Shown here piece after piece: positions 44,860-53,831 of a stretch of DNA of 64,000 nucleotides. The notes under the pieces were generated by a model. It worked only from the letters and a program-made list of their open reading frames with translations. It made no database searches and was not told the DNA's origin. The DNA comes from Candidatus Hermodarchaeum yapensis (GTDB taxonomy: Archaea; Asgardarchaeota; Hermodarchaeia; Hermodarchaeales; Hermodarchaeaceae), in the NCBI GenBank assembly GCA_016840405.1, contig JAEOSK010000009.1, forward strand, positions 26,808 through 90,807, read 5' to 3'. Position 1 is the stretch's first letter; each line of letters starts with the position of its first letter. Both the position numbers and the translations under genes were made by a program.

Positions 44860-44898
44860 ACTTTTTCTAAAAACGTCAACGTTCAAAAGGGTTAATGG

Positions 44899-45094
44899 TG
44901 GGCCGACGGGGATTTTCCCCAGTTAGAAATTCTACCTGGCTTTGAACCCCGGATCTCACGGATTCCCGCCGAGAGTTCGTGTGAAACTCCTGGTCCCGAA
45001 CCGCGAATCTTTGGCGATCAAAGGAACTAGTTCCTTTTTCTATACCAAACTAGTCCGAGAAATCGAGTTCCCCGGGAATCTAGACCATCGACCC
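44899..45094 (-). tRNA. tRNA-Pro (CGG) with introns in D, anticodon and T loops
   Basis: Acceptor GGGUCGA/UCGGCCC, A73, CCA encoded (44896-44898). D-stem GUCU/AGAU; anticodon stem CGCGG/CCGUG; T-stem CGGGG/CCCCG. Loops are too long: D-loop region 71 nt (45011-45081, ~62 excess, possibly two introns), anticodon region 39 nt (44962-45000, 32 excess, canonical 37/38 place after UUCGGG), T-loop region 35 nt (44912-44946, 28 excess). Total excess about 122 nt of 196. The anticodon CGG gives Pro. An 18-bp palindrome AAAGGAACTAGTTCCTTT lies in the D-loop insertion. Confidence 0.82.
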
Positions 45095-45137
45095 AACGTG
45101 GCAGGATACAGGGAATTTCGGCTTAAAATGTTTCTTT

Positions 45138-45962
45138 TCAGCACGAGTTTTGTTGACGTAGTTGGCTGAGTTTTCCCAGCGGGGTTTGATCGAGCATGAA
45201 AATCTCAGCCTCTCTCATTGAGAGATATCGAAATATCGGTGTACCGGCTGGTTCCTTGGGTTTAGTGCGGTTTAAGACATGACCTTGAAGTAGGTCAAGA
45301 AATGCTGGCAAAATTAAGATTTTCATATTGAGAAGTTGTTGAATCCGTTCTTGCTCATTGGTGACTACTTCTTTTCCTATCCATGATTCAATTGCATCTA
45401 AAATTGTTGGTTGCCATTTGGTCCTAACCCAGACTTGATGAGTACGCATTCGTCCTTGAAGTGTAGGGCGTGCCAAAGTTGGGTGAATGTGGCCCATGAG
45501 AAGACTATCACAGGTCAATATTTCTGATGTGGGTTGGGCATGGCCGTGGAGAAGATAGACATGTTGGGAACGAAACTTAATTCGTAGACCCGAAGACGGG
45601 ATAATAGTTGTGTTGTCAGGAACGACTAATTCTAGATCTGCATCATGGTTACCACGGATTATGGTAATTGGCGATTGCTGTTGAGTCCTGTGTAATAGTT
45701 GTGCAACTTCGTGAAACTCTTGCCTAGAAAATTCTCTGATAGAATGCTTGAGATCACCCAAGATGATAACTTCACTTGGTTTGGTTGTCGAAACCAAGTT
45801 ATCGAAGTGCTGAATAATCCTGCTAGTTAGATTGGATGAGTACTGATCCTGTTTGAAGAGTGTGCGTTCATATCCGATGTGCAAATCTGCCACAACTAAA
45901 ATACGGCGTGAACCTTCCTGAAGAAGTAGAGCCGGCTCGTTTTTTATTAGTTCCAAATGCAT
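45138..45962 (-). CDS. Metallophosphoesterase
   Basis: 274 residues. Calcineurin-like metal set: VVADLHIGYE, ILGDLKHS, IIRGNHDAD, LLHGHAQP, MGHIHPTL. This resembles the phosphoesterases that accompany Lhr-type helicases, and the Lhr gene lies 0.7 kb away. The C-terminal ~70 residues may bind a partner. Likely nuclease or phosphodiesterase; the substrate is unknown. Confidence 0.85.
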   Translation of the reverse strand: MHLELIKNEPALLLQEGSRRILVVADLHIGYERTLFKQDQYSSNLTSRIIQHFDNLVSTTKPSEVIILGDLKHSIREFSRQEFHEVAQLLHRTQQQSPITIIRGNHDADLELVVPDNTTIIPSSGLRIKFRSQHVYLLHGHAQPTSEILTCDSLLMGHIHPTLARPTLQGRMRTHQVWVRTKWQPTILDAIESWIGKEVVTNEQERIQQLLNMKILILPAFLDLLQGHVLNRTKPKEPAGTPIFRYLSMREAEIFMLDQTPLGKLSQLRQQNSC

Positions 45963-46026
45963 TCTTTCTCATATTTACTAATACGATAGGTATTTTTTTC
46001 TTTATGATAAAGAAACGTTTGTAACG

Positions 46027-46461
46027 ATGAGGAAGGAACTTACCACAACGATAAACACTATTCGTGAAAATCAATGTATTTCTGGCTCGGAACTGTCAGC
46101 CTTGGCTCGATACTGTGGAGACCGATTTTGGAAAGCCCTCAAAGCGGTAGCGAATGATCTTGTGAAAAAATATATTTTTGAACCGAGTGGAAGAGAAGCT
46201 TGGATTGTAGTTGGAAAATCTCGAGATTACCGGGTGTTGTCCGAGATTTATTGCGATTGTGAAGATTTCTATATTAACGTCATTGTAAAACGCTCGGCCG
46301 ACCTTTGTTATCATATCTTATCAAAGATATTAGCAGGAGCTCTTGGAGTTTTTTCGGAAATTCGTGTGGATGATATGATGTATGAAACTCTACGAGCTGA
46401 ATGGGAAACGTTGCCTGAAGCGCAGTCTACTCGTAAATCAAGAAAGGGGAGTATTGAGTAA
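46027..46461 (+). CDS. SWIM zinc-finger protein
   Basis: 144 residues. The SWIM pattern CxCx(n)CxH is complete: YCDCEDFYINVIVKRSADLCYHIL. The N-terminal LTTTINTIRENQCISGSELSALARYCGDRFWKALKAV is helical. SWIM domains bind DNA or protein and often partner with helicases or recombinases. It is divergent from the metallophosphoesterase, with Lhr beyond. Specific function not identified. Confidence 0.78.
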   Translation: MRKELTTTINTIRENQCISGSELSALARYCGDRFWKALKAVANDLVKKYIFEPSGREAWIVVGKSRDYRVLSEIYCDCEDFYINVIVKRSADLCYHILSKILAGALGVFSEIRVDDMMYETLRAEWETLPEAQSTRKSRKGSIE

Positions 46462-46503
46462 AAGTTAAAAACTAGCTAAGCATGGTGCAGAACGGTTCTC
46501 TTC

Positions 46504-46611
46504 ATGGATGTATTTTACCAGGTTTATCAAATGGCAACCCTTGGACTAGCAATCCTAGCCGCATTTCTCATTATGGCCTTCCATATTCTTGGTGGGCGTG
46601 AAGAGGATTAA
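46504..46611 (+). CDS. 35-residue single-pass membrane microprotein
   Basis: MDVFYQVYQMATLGLAILA, then a hydrophobic helix ending HILGGREED. One transmembrane segment with an acidic C-tail. It lies in a short gap between the SWIM gene and lhr (tail to tail with lhr). No recognisable family; kept because the uninterrupted hydrophobic frame fills the gap neatly. Confidence 0.5.
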   Translation: MDVFYQVYQMATLGLAILAAFLIMAFHILGGREED

Positions 46612-46628
46612 TCAAGATTTTTCCAATC

Positions 46629-49439
46629 TTAGGTCTTTGGTTCAGCCCACCACTCCCGTGTTCTGATAAACTGCTTCTCGTTCTCTAAAATGAGAAGATA
46701 AAATTCTTTTTCAGGTCGACCATGACTTCCTGCCATAATTCGTTTTACAACAGTCGGTCCTATTCCACGACCAGCCATCGCAATCAGAGCCGGCTTTCCG
46801 TAATTTAACACCACATTCGCGTTTTCTCGTCCTTTCCGTAACGCCCTTTGCTCTTCGGGAGTAAGTTTCATGCCTGCGCGGTGACGACGAATAGCTTGTT
46901 CTAAAAGCTCATCGGTGGGAAAAACACCTGCAATCAATCGAGATTTGCATTTTTTGCACTGTGGATGCTCTTTCAGATGTTTAATGGTCCGGACACTTGC
47001 CCATTGTCCACAGTGGAGGCAAACTAATCGAACTTTGCGGTTCATCAGTCGATTTTTGGTTTGTTCAAGGATATACGCCTCAGGGATTTCAGGTTCGAGA
47101 AATTCTCCAAATCGCGCAAGAATTTGACGGGCAAAAGGTGAGGGACGTTTCTGATAGAGTCGTTTTACGATGATTTCACCAGTTTGGATTGCATTTACGA
47201 TTCTTTGGGTGTTTTCAATATCTAGCTTGTCAGTATAAAATTCGCGGAGAGCCTCATCTATTAGGGGCGTCCCCGTAAAATATTGCATCATTCTAAGAAG
47301 CTGAGTGCTCCGAAGTTTTGCTTCATGAGAAATGACTCCAAATCTTCTAGCGATGTGCAGAAAGCGTCGTGCAAAATATGGTGATCGTAGCAGAATCATT
47401 TCCAAAAGATCAACGATATGTTCGGGGTCAAGCGTTTGTATACCTTCATAAATCGCCTCACCAACTGGATGACCGCCTCCTCGCTCAAATCGGAACAGAA
47501 TTCGATATTGATCTGCATGAAAGGCAATTTCCATTCCTAGCTGAGAAGTCAACAGAGCTGCCAGAATTCTGCCTAAAGTCTCGTTGACTCGAGTTCCATA
47601 GCACGAATGAATCACCACCAACTCGTGACCTATTTCAACAAAAATCGTTTCTTTTTGTGGTAGGAATTCTTCTTGTTGCTGTTTTGTTATGGTTTTCAGC
47701 ATTACTTCTTTAGCTTGCTCATCAACGGTAATTTCAAACTCGAGGTTAGTGGGGTGATCGACGTTTTCAGAAACATACGTCCAAAGATCAGCAACTGCTT
47801 TAACAATATTTTCCGAGACAGGTATTAGCTCACCACTCCAACGAGGAATACGTCCCTTTGTTTGGTTAATAGGTGTCACGAATACGTTTTCTTCATCCTG
47901 CTTAACAACTTCCCAAGGTCGACCACGCAAAACTAGAATATTACCTGTTTGGCCAAATTCCTCTGCAAATCCAGTATCCAAACGACCGACGGGCCTGCTT
48001 GTGGCAACATTGACAACACGGTGATGAGGTGTGTCAGGAATCACTGAGAGATTTTCAAAGTAATAGGCATAAGATTTTCGTCGAGGTCTTAAAATGACAT
48101 CATCTCGGGCGATTAGCCCCTCCTTCTGAAGAAAACCCACTATTTGATTGAAAGTGTCCTGCTCAAGTTCTTGATATGGTGTTGCCCGCTTTATTATATC
48201 AAATGCCTGTTGAAAGGACAGTGTTTTGTATTCGATTGCAAGACCAACCAGTTGATGAGCAACAATATCAAGCGCGTTATGATGAATGGGTGGTACTTCT
48301 AACCGCCCTTCAAGAGATTGATTAGCTACCACTAAACTTTCACAGATATCATCAAACCGTGTAGTTATCATTACACCTTTAGACTTGCGGTCTAAACGGT
48401 GCCCCGATCGCCCAACACGTTGCAATAACCGAACAACCTGACGTGGCGAGCCGAATTGAATTACTAAATCAACAGTACCAATATCTAATCCTAGTTCCAA
48501 AGATGAGGTACAAACTAGATAGGGCACAGCTCTCTCTTTGAATTTCCTTTCAGCTTCAATTCGGGCTTCGCGCGAGAGTGATCCATGGTGAACCCCGGAA
48601 TCTCCTCCATGAATTCTTGCTAATCTTAAGGCGAGTGCTTCTGCCGTTTGGCGTTCATTACTAAAAATCAGGGTTGAAGTATGTTGATTAACCAATTCCC
48701 ATATTCTACGCACAGGACCGTCAAGGGGAGATTCATCGGATTCCTTGTAAGAAAATGGACTATATTCAATGGTAAAATGAAAATCCTTTCTTGCAGGCGA
48801 TTCAATAACTTCGACCGGTTCACCACCATTCATGAATGCTCCAATTTCTTCCGGATTGCCAACCGTGGCAGATAATCCAATTCGTTGAAAGGATAACCCC
48901 GTTAGCTCTCGTAATCTTTCTAAGGCTACCATTAGTTGAACTCCGCGTTTACTCGCAGCGAGTTCATGAATTTCATCAATAACTACACCCTGAATGTTTC
49001 GTAAATGTTCTCGTATGCGTTTACCTGCTAAAAGCGCCTGAAGAGTTTCTGGGGTGATAACTAGTATAGTTGGAGGGTCTAGCATTTGACGGCGACGGGT
49101 ACTAGCTCGAGTATCGCCATGTCTTACCTCGGCTCTTACATCCAGGTTATTTGCAATCAGAACTAGCCTACGAAGAATATCACGATTAAGTGCTCTGATA
49201 GGACTAATCCAGAGAAGATTAATCCCATCTTTGGTTGGCGGATTGGTCAGAATATGATGCAATCTGGGGAGGAAAGCCGTTTCTGTTTTTCCATGTCCTG
49301 TTGGAGCGATGAGAAGGAGATTCTCATTCTGTAAAACCCGTGTGAGGGCGCGCTCCTGGATTGGAGTAGGTTTGCTAAATCCAAGCTTCTTCAGTTCCCT
49401 TTGAATACGGGGATCCAACAGGGAGAAGACATTTTTCAT
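46629..49439 (-). CDS. lhr: Large superfamily 2 helicase Lhr
   Basis: 936 residues, typical of the archaeal Lhr core. Q-motif-like FSKPTPIQERAL, Walker A APTGHGKTE, DEIH box VVIDEIHELAASKRGVQL, motif III LSATVGNPEEIG, QRVGRSGHR (motif VI), then winged helix and Lhr-specific C-terminal domains with a C-x2-C...C-x2-C zinc ribbon (CLHCGQWASVRTIKHLKEHPQCKKCKS). Lhr unwinds DNA and DNA/RNA with 3'-5' polarity and is linked to repair. A second, truncated lhr lies just upstream (50672). Confidence 0.95.
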   Translation of the reverse strand: MKNVFSLLDPRIQRELKKLGFSKPTPIQERALTRVLQNENLLLIAPTGHGKTETAFLPRLHHILTNPPTKDGINLLWISPIRALNRDILRRLVLIANNLDVRAEVRHGDTRASTRRRQMLDPPTILVITPETLQALLAGKRIREHLRNIQGVVIDEIHELAASKRGVQLMVALERLRELTGLSFQRIGLSATVGNPEEIGAFMNGGEPVEVIESPARKDFHFTIEYSPFSYKESDESPLDGPVRRIWELVNQHTSTLIFSNERQTAEALALRLARIHGGDSGVHHGSLSREARIEAERKFKERAVPYLVCTSSLELGLDIGTVDLVIQFGSPRQVVRLLQRVGRSGHRLDRKSKGVMITTRFDDICESLVVANQSLEGRLEVPPIHHNALDIVAHQLVGLAIEYKTLSFQQAFDIIKRATPYQELEQDTFNQIVGFLQKEGLIARDDVILRPRRKSYAYYFENLSVIPDTPHHRVVNVATSRPVGRLDTGFAEEFGQTGNILVLRGRPWEVVKQDEENVFVTPINQTKGRIPRWSGELIPVSENIVKAVADLWTYVSENVDHPTNLEFEITVDEQAKEVMLKTITKQQQEEFLPQKETIFVEIGHELVVIHSCYGTRVNETLGRILAALLTSQLGMEIAFHADQYRILFRFERGGGHPVGEAIYEGIQTLDPEHIVDLLEMILLRSPYFARRFLHIARRFGVISHEAKLRSTQLLRMMQYFTGTPLIDEALREFYTDKLDIENTQRIVNAIQTGEIIVKRLYQKRPSPFARQILARFGEFLEPEIPEAYILEQTKNRLMNRKVRLVCLHCGQWASVRTIKHLKEHPQCKKCKSRLIAGVFPTDELLEQAIRRHRAGMKLTPEEQRALRKGRENANVVLNYGKPALIAMAGRGIGPTVVKRIMAGSHGRPEKEFYLLILENEKQFIRTREWWAEPKT

Positions 49440-49559
49440 TAATCTTAGAACCTCAGTTGTAGAACTGAATAAAGCGTAAGTATCCTACCATTATACACTT
49501 AATGGGGTAAAATAATTTCAATCTCTATTTTTAATTTTCCAAAGAAAAGAGTATTTGTA

Positions 49560-50671
49560 ATGTTGGAGGATGACTTCCGAATTCCAATTTTTGATACTTG
49601 TTTTAATCTATTTGGGGGTAGGCGAAATTTTGCAAAACTTCTAGGAGCAAGTTATACTGCAGTATCAGAGTGGTATCATGGGAAGAAAAAAAGAAGTAAA
49701 ACAAAAACTACTCGTCAATTTTGTCCATTATGGGTAATAGAAAAAATAAATCGAATATTTATTGATCAAAATCTAGAAAATATTGCGAATGAAATTCAAA
49801 AAAATATTACTGAGTATAGAAGCCATTCTGGTAGAAGTGTTATTAATCCAAATTTGCCTATACCTGAAAAACCAGAATTGATGAATTTATTGGCTCATAT
49901 TCTAGGTGATGGATGTGCTCTTAGAGGAAGTATGCCTTACTATTCGAACACATGTGAAGAACTTAGAAACGAGTTTCTGAACGACCTTAAGATATTTGGT
50001 GAAGTTGAATGTTTTGAGAGAATTCAACAATATCATACGCCAAGAGTAATGTTTCCGACAGTAATAGTTCATGTGTTAGAAGGGGCATATCCAATAGATT
50101 TGGGAAAAAAAAGAATCTTTAACCCTTCATTTCTATTTGAACTACCAGAAAAGATGTTAATGGCTTTTTTGATGATGAGGGGCATGTTCATGACTCAAAT
50201 ATCCAAGTATGCTCACAAAATAAAAAATTCTTAGATTTGTTGAAAAAACTTCTAGATTATCGATTAAACATTCCAACCAGTGATATTTTTGAATACCCCA
50301 AATATTTTCGAATGGATGGTTCTATTAGTGAAGCTTACTATATTGATATATACTCTAGGGGGATACCAAAATTTTCTAAGTGCATTGGATTTACTCATCC
50401 GAAAAAGCAAAGATTGTTAGATTATTTGAATAGAAGACAGAGTAGAGGATGGAAATTTCCCGATCAGAAATCTATTAGAAAAGCGATTATTGAAGCTTTG
50501 AGGGAGAATAATCATCTAACGGCAAGAGAGTTATCTATTAAAACCCTTATAACAGCAAGAAACTTAAGAACAAGCTATTTGTATCCCATGGAAAATGAAG
50601 GAATCCTTCTGAAGGTAGGAAAAATGAAGGGGAAAGGTGGTCCAGTTCTCTGGGGTCTAAAAAAACAGTGA
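49560..50671 (+). pseudogene. LAGLIDADG homing endonuclease gene, frameshifted
   Basis: Two frames make one protein of about 370 residues. The first (from 49560) has an HTH-like N-terminus (FAKLLGASYTAVSEWYHGKK) and LAGLIDADG-1 LLAHILGDGCA. It ends out of frame after KMLMAF. Adding one base at the T6 run near 50165-50175 joins it to the second LAGLIDADG (MAFFDDEGHVHDSNI) and to the downstream frame from 50237. The C-terminal part has a wHTH-like segment. No Hint splicing domain is present, so it is a free-standing homing endonuclease. The DNA is very AT-rich, as in a mobile element. The frameshift may be a true mutation, programmed slippage, or a sequencing error. Confidence 0.8.
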
Positions 50672-50892
50672 TAATTTTTTTGGTGGTTGATGGGTAGTTC
50701 ATAATTGTGAATTAAGGGGAGAAAGGCGGCTTCGGTTTTTCCATGTCCTGTTGGTGCAATCAGTAAGGCGGACTCACCACTAAGTATCCGTGGAATACTA
50801 CGGACTTGTATTGGTGTTGGAGTTTGAAATCCCTGCTTTTCAAGCTCCTCATAAAGCCGAGAGTCTAGCAAACTAAATATATCTTCAACCAC
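50672..50892 (-). pseudogene. Truncated lhr-like gene, N-terminal part only
   Basis: About 70 codons clearly matching the start of Lhr: VFSLLD-type IFSLLDSRLYEELEKQGFQTPTPIQ, then SALLIAPTGHGKTEAAFLPLIHN. It keeps the Q-motif and Walker A, then homology ends at about 50680, directly against the stop of the endonuclease gene. The DNA differs from the intact lhr by many synonymous and non-synonymous changes, so it is an old paralogue, not a recent copy. Confidence 0.85.
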
Positions 50893-50994
50893 ACTAAGGC
50901 GCCTCTTATTCGACTAACGAAGGGATGTTTTTAAAACGTTGTTCGTAGAAACCTGTGGTATTATCGTATCTAACCAGGGAGGCTGTTTTCAAGC

Positions 50995-52734
50995 GTGCCA
51001 CTTAAGCTTGCCGAAATTGTGGATTTAATAGTCGATAAATCAGGTAAATCCAAAGATGAAATCCTTCAAATGATCGAAGAAAAAAAGAAGGAACTCGATG
51101 GTTATGTGACAGACGAAGGTGCTGCATCACTTGTAGCACGGGAATTAGATCTCGATCTCTTTGAGAGGCAGCCCACTCCTGAACTGAAACTATCTATTCG
51201 TGACTTAGTTGCAGGAATGACGGGAGTTTCACTGAATCTGAAAGTTGTTCGCATATTCCCAGTTAGGACATTTCAACGAAAACAAGGGGGAGAAGGGAAA
51301 GTTGCCAGTATCATGGGAAGCGATTCGACAGGCTCTATTCGTGTAACTTTCTGGAATGATCATACAAAACCAATAGAAGATCAAGAATTCGATGAAGGTG
51401 ATATCCTACGAGTAATAAATGGCAGAGTAAGAACTGGGCTTCGTGACCAACTGGAAATCCATCTGGGCAGTGGAAGCCGGATAATGATCAACCCACCTGA
51501 TGTTGACGTAAAGGACTTTCCCGAAGTGGCAGTTACTCTAACTCCACTAAAATCTCTAGAAGCGGGAATGAGCGATGTTCATGTCGAATGCGTAATTATT
51601 GCCAAATATCGAGTTTCCACGTTTAGTCGAGGAGACTCTGAGGGAAGCGTAGCAAGCTTGGCAATTCGTGATGAGACAGGTCGTACCAGACTAGTATTAT
51701 GGGACGAACAAAGTGAATGGTTTCAGAAATTATCAGTGAACGATAACATTCGAATAGAAAGCGGATATGTACGAATGGACCGAAATAACGAACCTGAATT
51801 ACATTTAGGTCGTCGTGGACAACTCCGACAACTAAGTGCTACCGACCAACCTCCTGAAAGTCGGCCTTCAGAGCCACAAGCTCTAAAAGATCTAACAGCT
51901 GGTGATTTTCCGAGCGCAGTCGGTGTTGTAGTCATAGAAAACCAAGGTGTACGAACATTCACACGACGTGATGGGCAAGAAGGTAAGCGCCTTGTATTCA
52001 TTTTAGCTGATGAAACAGCCAAAGTTCGTGCGGTTGCTTGGGGTCAGGCTGCTGAAGATCTTGCTGATGTCGAAGTGGGCACCAAACTTCTTTTGGAAGG
52101 AGTTAACTGTCGTGCTGGACTTCGCCAAGAACTTGAAATCCACATTAACGAGTCTTCCCAAGTTACACGCAATCCACCTAATCTTAAAATTAAAAGCCCT
52201 TCAAATGATTTTATCAGTTCAGGAAAGCCTGAGGTGCCTGACCAAATTTTAGCAAATGTGACAGAAGGTAACTTTGTAACTGTACGTGGAACCGTTGTCC
52301 AAGTAATTCATCAAAAATCGGTATATGATTCATGTCCAAAGTGTTTCAAAAAAGTAACAATCAGTAATTCATCAATTACGTGTCCCAAATGTGGTACAAT
52401 TCCTAAATTCGAACCACGATTAATCGCTAAACTCGTCATAGACGATGGAACAGAAAACATTCGTGCTAGTCTTATTGGGGCCTCTGCGGAGAAACTCTTT
52501 GGAATGAGTGGAGAGGATGCCAAATCAATCATTGAGGAATCTGGAAACGAAGATGAACCCGTTCGGCGCGTAGAAGACACTCTGCTTGGAAAGGAACTCA
52601 ATTTATCTGGGCGAATTAATCTGAATAACTTCTCTAACCAGCTAGAACTATCAGTGAATGACGTTTCAGAAGCAGATCCAATTGAGACAGCCAACCAATT
52701 GCTGAGTGATCTTAAACGAAAAGTCCAAAGGTGA
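50995..52734 (+). CDS. rpa: Replication protein A (ssDNA-binding protein, RPA1-like)
   Basis: 579 residues with a chain of OB-fold repeats: e.g. VRIFPVRTFQRKQGGEGKVASIMGSDSTGSIRVTFWND, VIIAKYRVSTFSRGDSEGSVASLAIRDETGRTRLVLWDE and VVVIENQGVRTFTRRDGQEGKRLVFILADETAKVRAVAWG, plus a last OB with a zinc finger CPKCFKKVTISNSSITCPKCG. This is archaeal RPA1-like. GTG 50995 is the start with GGGAGG upstream. Elf1 follows, so transcription and replication factors share this stretch. Confidence 0.95.
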   Translation: MPLKLAEIVDLIVDKSGKSKDEILQMIEEKKKELDGYVTDEGAASLVARELDLDLFERQPTPELKLSIRDLVAGMTGVSLNLKVVRIFPVRTFQRKQGGEGKVASIMGSDSTGSIRVTFWNDHTKPIEDQEFDEGDILRVINGRVRTGLRDQLEIHLGSGSRIMINPPDVDVKDFPEVAVTLTPLKSLEAGMSDVHVECVIIAKYRVSTFSRGDSEGSVASLAIRDETGRTRLVLWDEQSEWFQKLSVNDNIRIESGYVRMDRNNEPELHLGRRGQLRQLSATDQPPESRPSEPQALKDLTAGDFPSAVGVVVIENQGVRTFTRRDGQEGKRLVFILADETAKVRAVAWGQAAEDLADVEVGTKLLLEGVNCRAGLRQELEIHINESSQVTRNPPNLKIKSPSNDFISSGKPEVPDQILANVTEGNFVTVRGTVVQVIHQKSVYDSCPKCFKKVTISNSSITCPKCGTIPKFEPRLIAKLVIDDGTENIRASLIGASAEKLFGMSGEDAKSIIEESGNEDEPVRRVEDTLLGKELNLSGRINLNNFSNQLELSVNDVSEADPIETANQLLSDLKRKVQR

Positions 52735-52797
52735 AGTCGTACTAATAATCCTGAGAATTATATAACATGCCATATTACAACTAATGAGGTTAATCAA

Positions 52798-53076
52798 ATG
52801 GGTCGACGACGAAGAAAAACCACTCCCCGACGTCCTATCCGAACAATTCCTTCAATTTTCAATTGTCCTAAATGTGGACGTAATGCTGTCCGTGTTGAGA
52901 TGAACCGAAATATTGGGCAGGCGACAATTCATTGTGGAAACTGTGACGTTCAAGCCACAATAGCCATTACCTCTTTAACAGAACCAGTCGATGTCTATGG
53001 TGAATTTGTTGATATTTGTGCGAACCAACCAACAACAGTCACAAAAGCAACAGATTCCCAACTTTCAACTGAATAG
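52798..53076 (+). CDS. Transcription elongation factor Elf1 homologue
   Basis: 92 residues. MGRRRRKTTPRR, CPKCGRNAVRVEMNR, CGNCDVQATIAITSLTEPVDVYGEFVDIC match eukaryotic Elf1/Elof1: basic N-terminus, CxxC...CxxC zinc ribbon and the EPVDVY motif. In eukaryotes Elf1 binds RNA polymerase II during elongation. Elf1 homologues occur in Asgard and some other archaea. Gap to RPA is 63 bp. Confidence 0.9.
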   Translation: MGRRRRKTTPRRPIRTIPSIFNCPKCGRNAVRVEMNRNIGQATIHCGNCDVQATIAITSLTEPVDVYGEFVDICANQPTTVTKATDSQLSTE

Positions 53077-53141
53077 TAAGCTTTTTCATTTTCTGGATTA
53101 CTTACTCCAATCTCTAAACATTATAGAAACCGCTGGTGTAT

Positions 53142-53831
53142 ATGAAGGTCTGTTGTATCATTCCTGCCTATCAAGAATCCCGTGCCATTGATCAAGTGAT
53201 AACAATTGCGCAGAAGTATTGCACACATGTTGTTGTAGTTGATGATGGTAGTACCGATAACACTGGAAAGATAGCCGAAGCTAACGGTGCAACAGTGCTG
53301 AGGCATCCAACGAATCTTGGAAAAGGAGCAGCATTACGGACTGGTTTTAATTATTCAATAAGAAATCAATATGATGTCATAATTACACTTGATGGCGATC
53401 TACAACATAATCCCCATTCCATCCCACGATTCCTTGAAAAAATCAAACAAGGTTATGACATCATTGTTGGATCACGTTACCAAACGCAATCAAAAGATAT
53501 GCCCTTTGCTCGAAAGTTAAGTAATCTTATCACAACCACCGTTCTCAGAGTGCTCTTCAAAGTTCCCGTTACGGATTCACAATCTGGGTACCGCGCTTTC
53601 AAAAGGAGGGTTTTAGAAACAATTCCTGTTCGTGATAACGGATTCGCTGCCGAGACTGAAATTCTCATCGATGCGCAACGAGCAGGCTTTCTGATTTCTG
53701 AAGTTCCCATCGCCACTAGTTACGGTGAAGAAGAATCAAAAATTCGTGCCGGTCGTGACATCAGTCGGTGGCTAGCAACACTAAGCCAATACCTCTTTTA
53801 TCCCCCTCGTTTCTTGAGCCAAAACGAATAG
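53142..53831 (+). CDS. Family 2 glycosyltransferase (dolichyl-phosphate mannose synthase-like)
   Basis: About 229 residues. IIPAYQESRAIDQVI, VVVVDDGSTDNTGKIAE, HPTNLGKGAALRTGF, DVIITLDGDLQHNPHSIPRFLE (DxD-type), DIIVGSRY and TDSQSGYRAFKRRVLE are GT2 motifs typical of Dpm1-like enzymes that charge dolichyl phosphate. No transmembrane domain is visible. ATG 53142 is used; GTG 53136 is in frame. It converges with the OST48-like gene (34-bp overlap at the 3' ends). Confidence 0.9.
   Translation: MKVCCIIPAYQESRAIDQVITIAQKYCTHVVVVDDGSTDNTGKIAEANGATVLRHPTNLGKGAALRTGFNYSIRNQYDVIITLDGDLQHNPHSIPRFLEKIKQGYDIIVGSRYQTQSKDMPFARKLSNLITTTVLRVLFKVPVTDSQSGYRAFKRRVLETIPVRDNGFAAETEILIDAQRAGFLISEVPIATSYGEEESKIRAGRDISRWLATLSQYLFYPPRFLSQNE

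Noticed and set aside
44942..45169. 75-codon plus-strand frame at the tRNA-Pro locus
   Set aside because: It is the opposite strand of an intron-containing tRNA.
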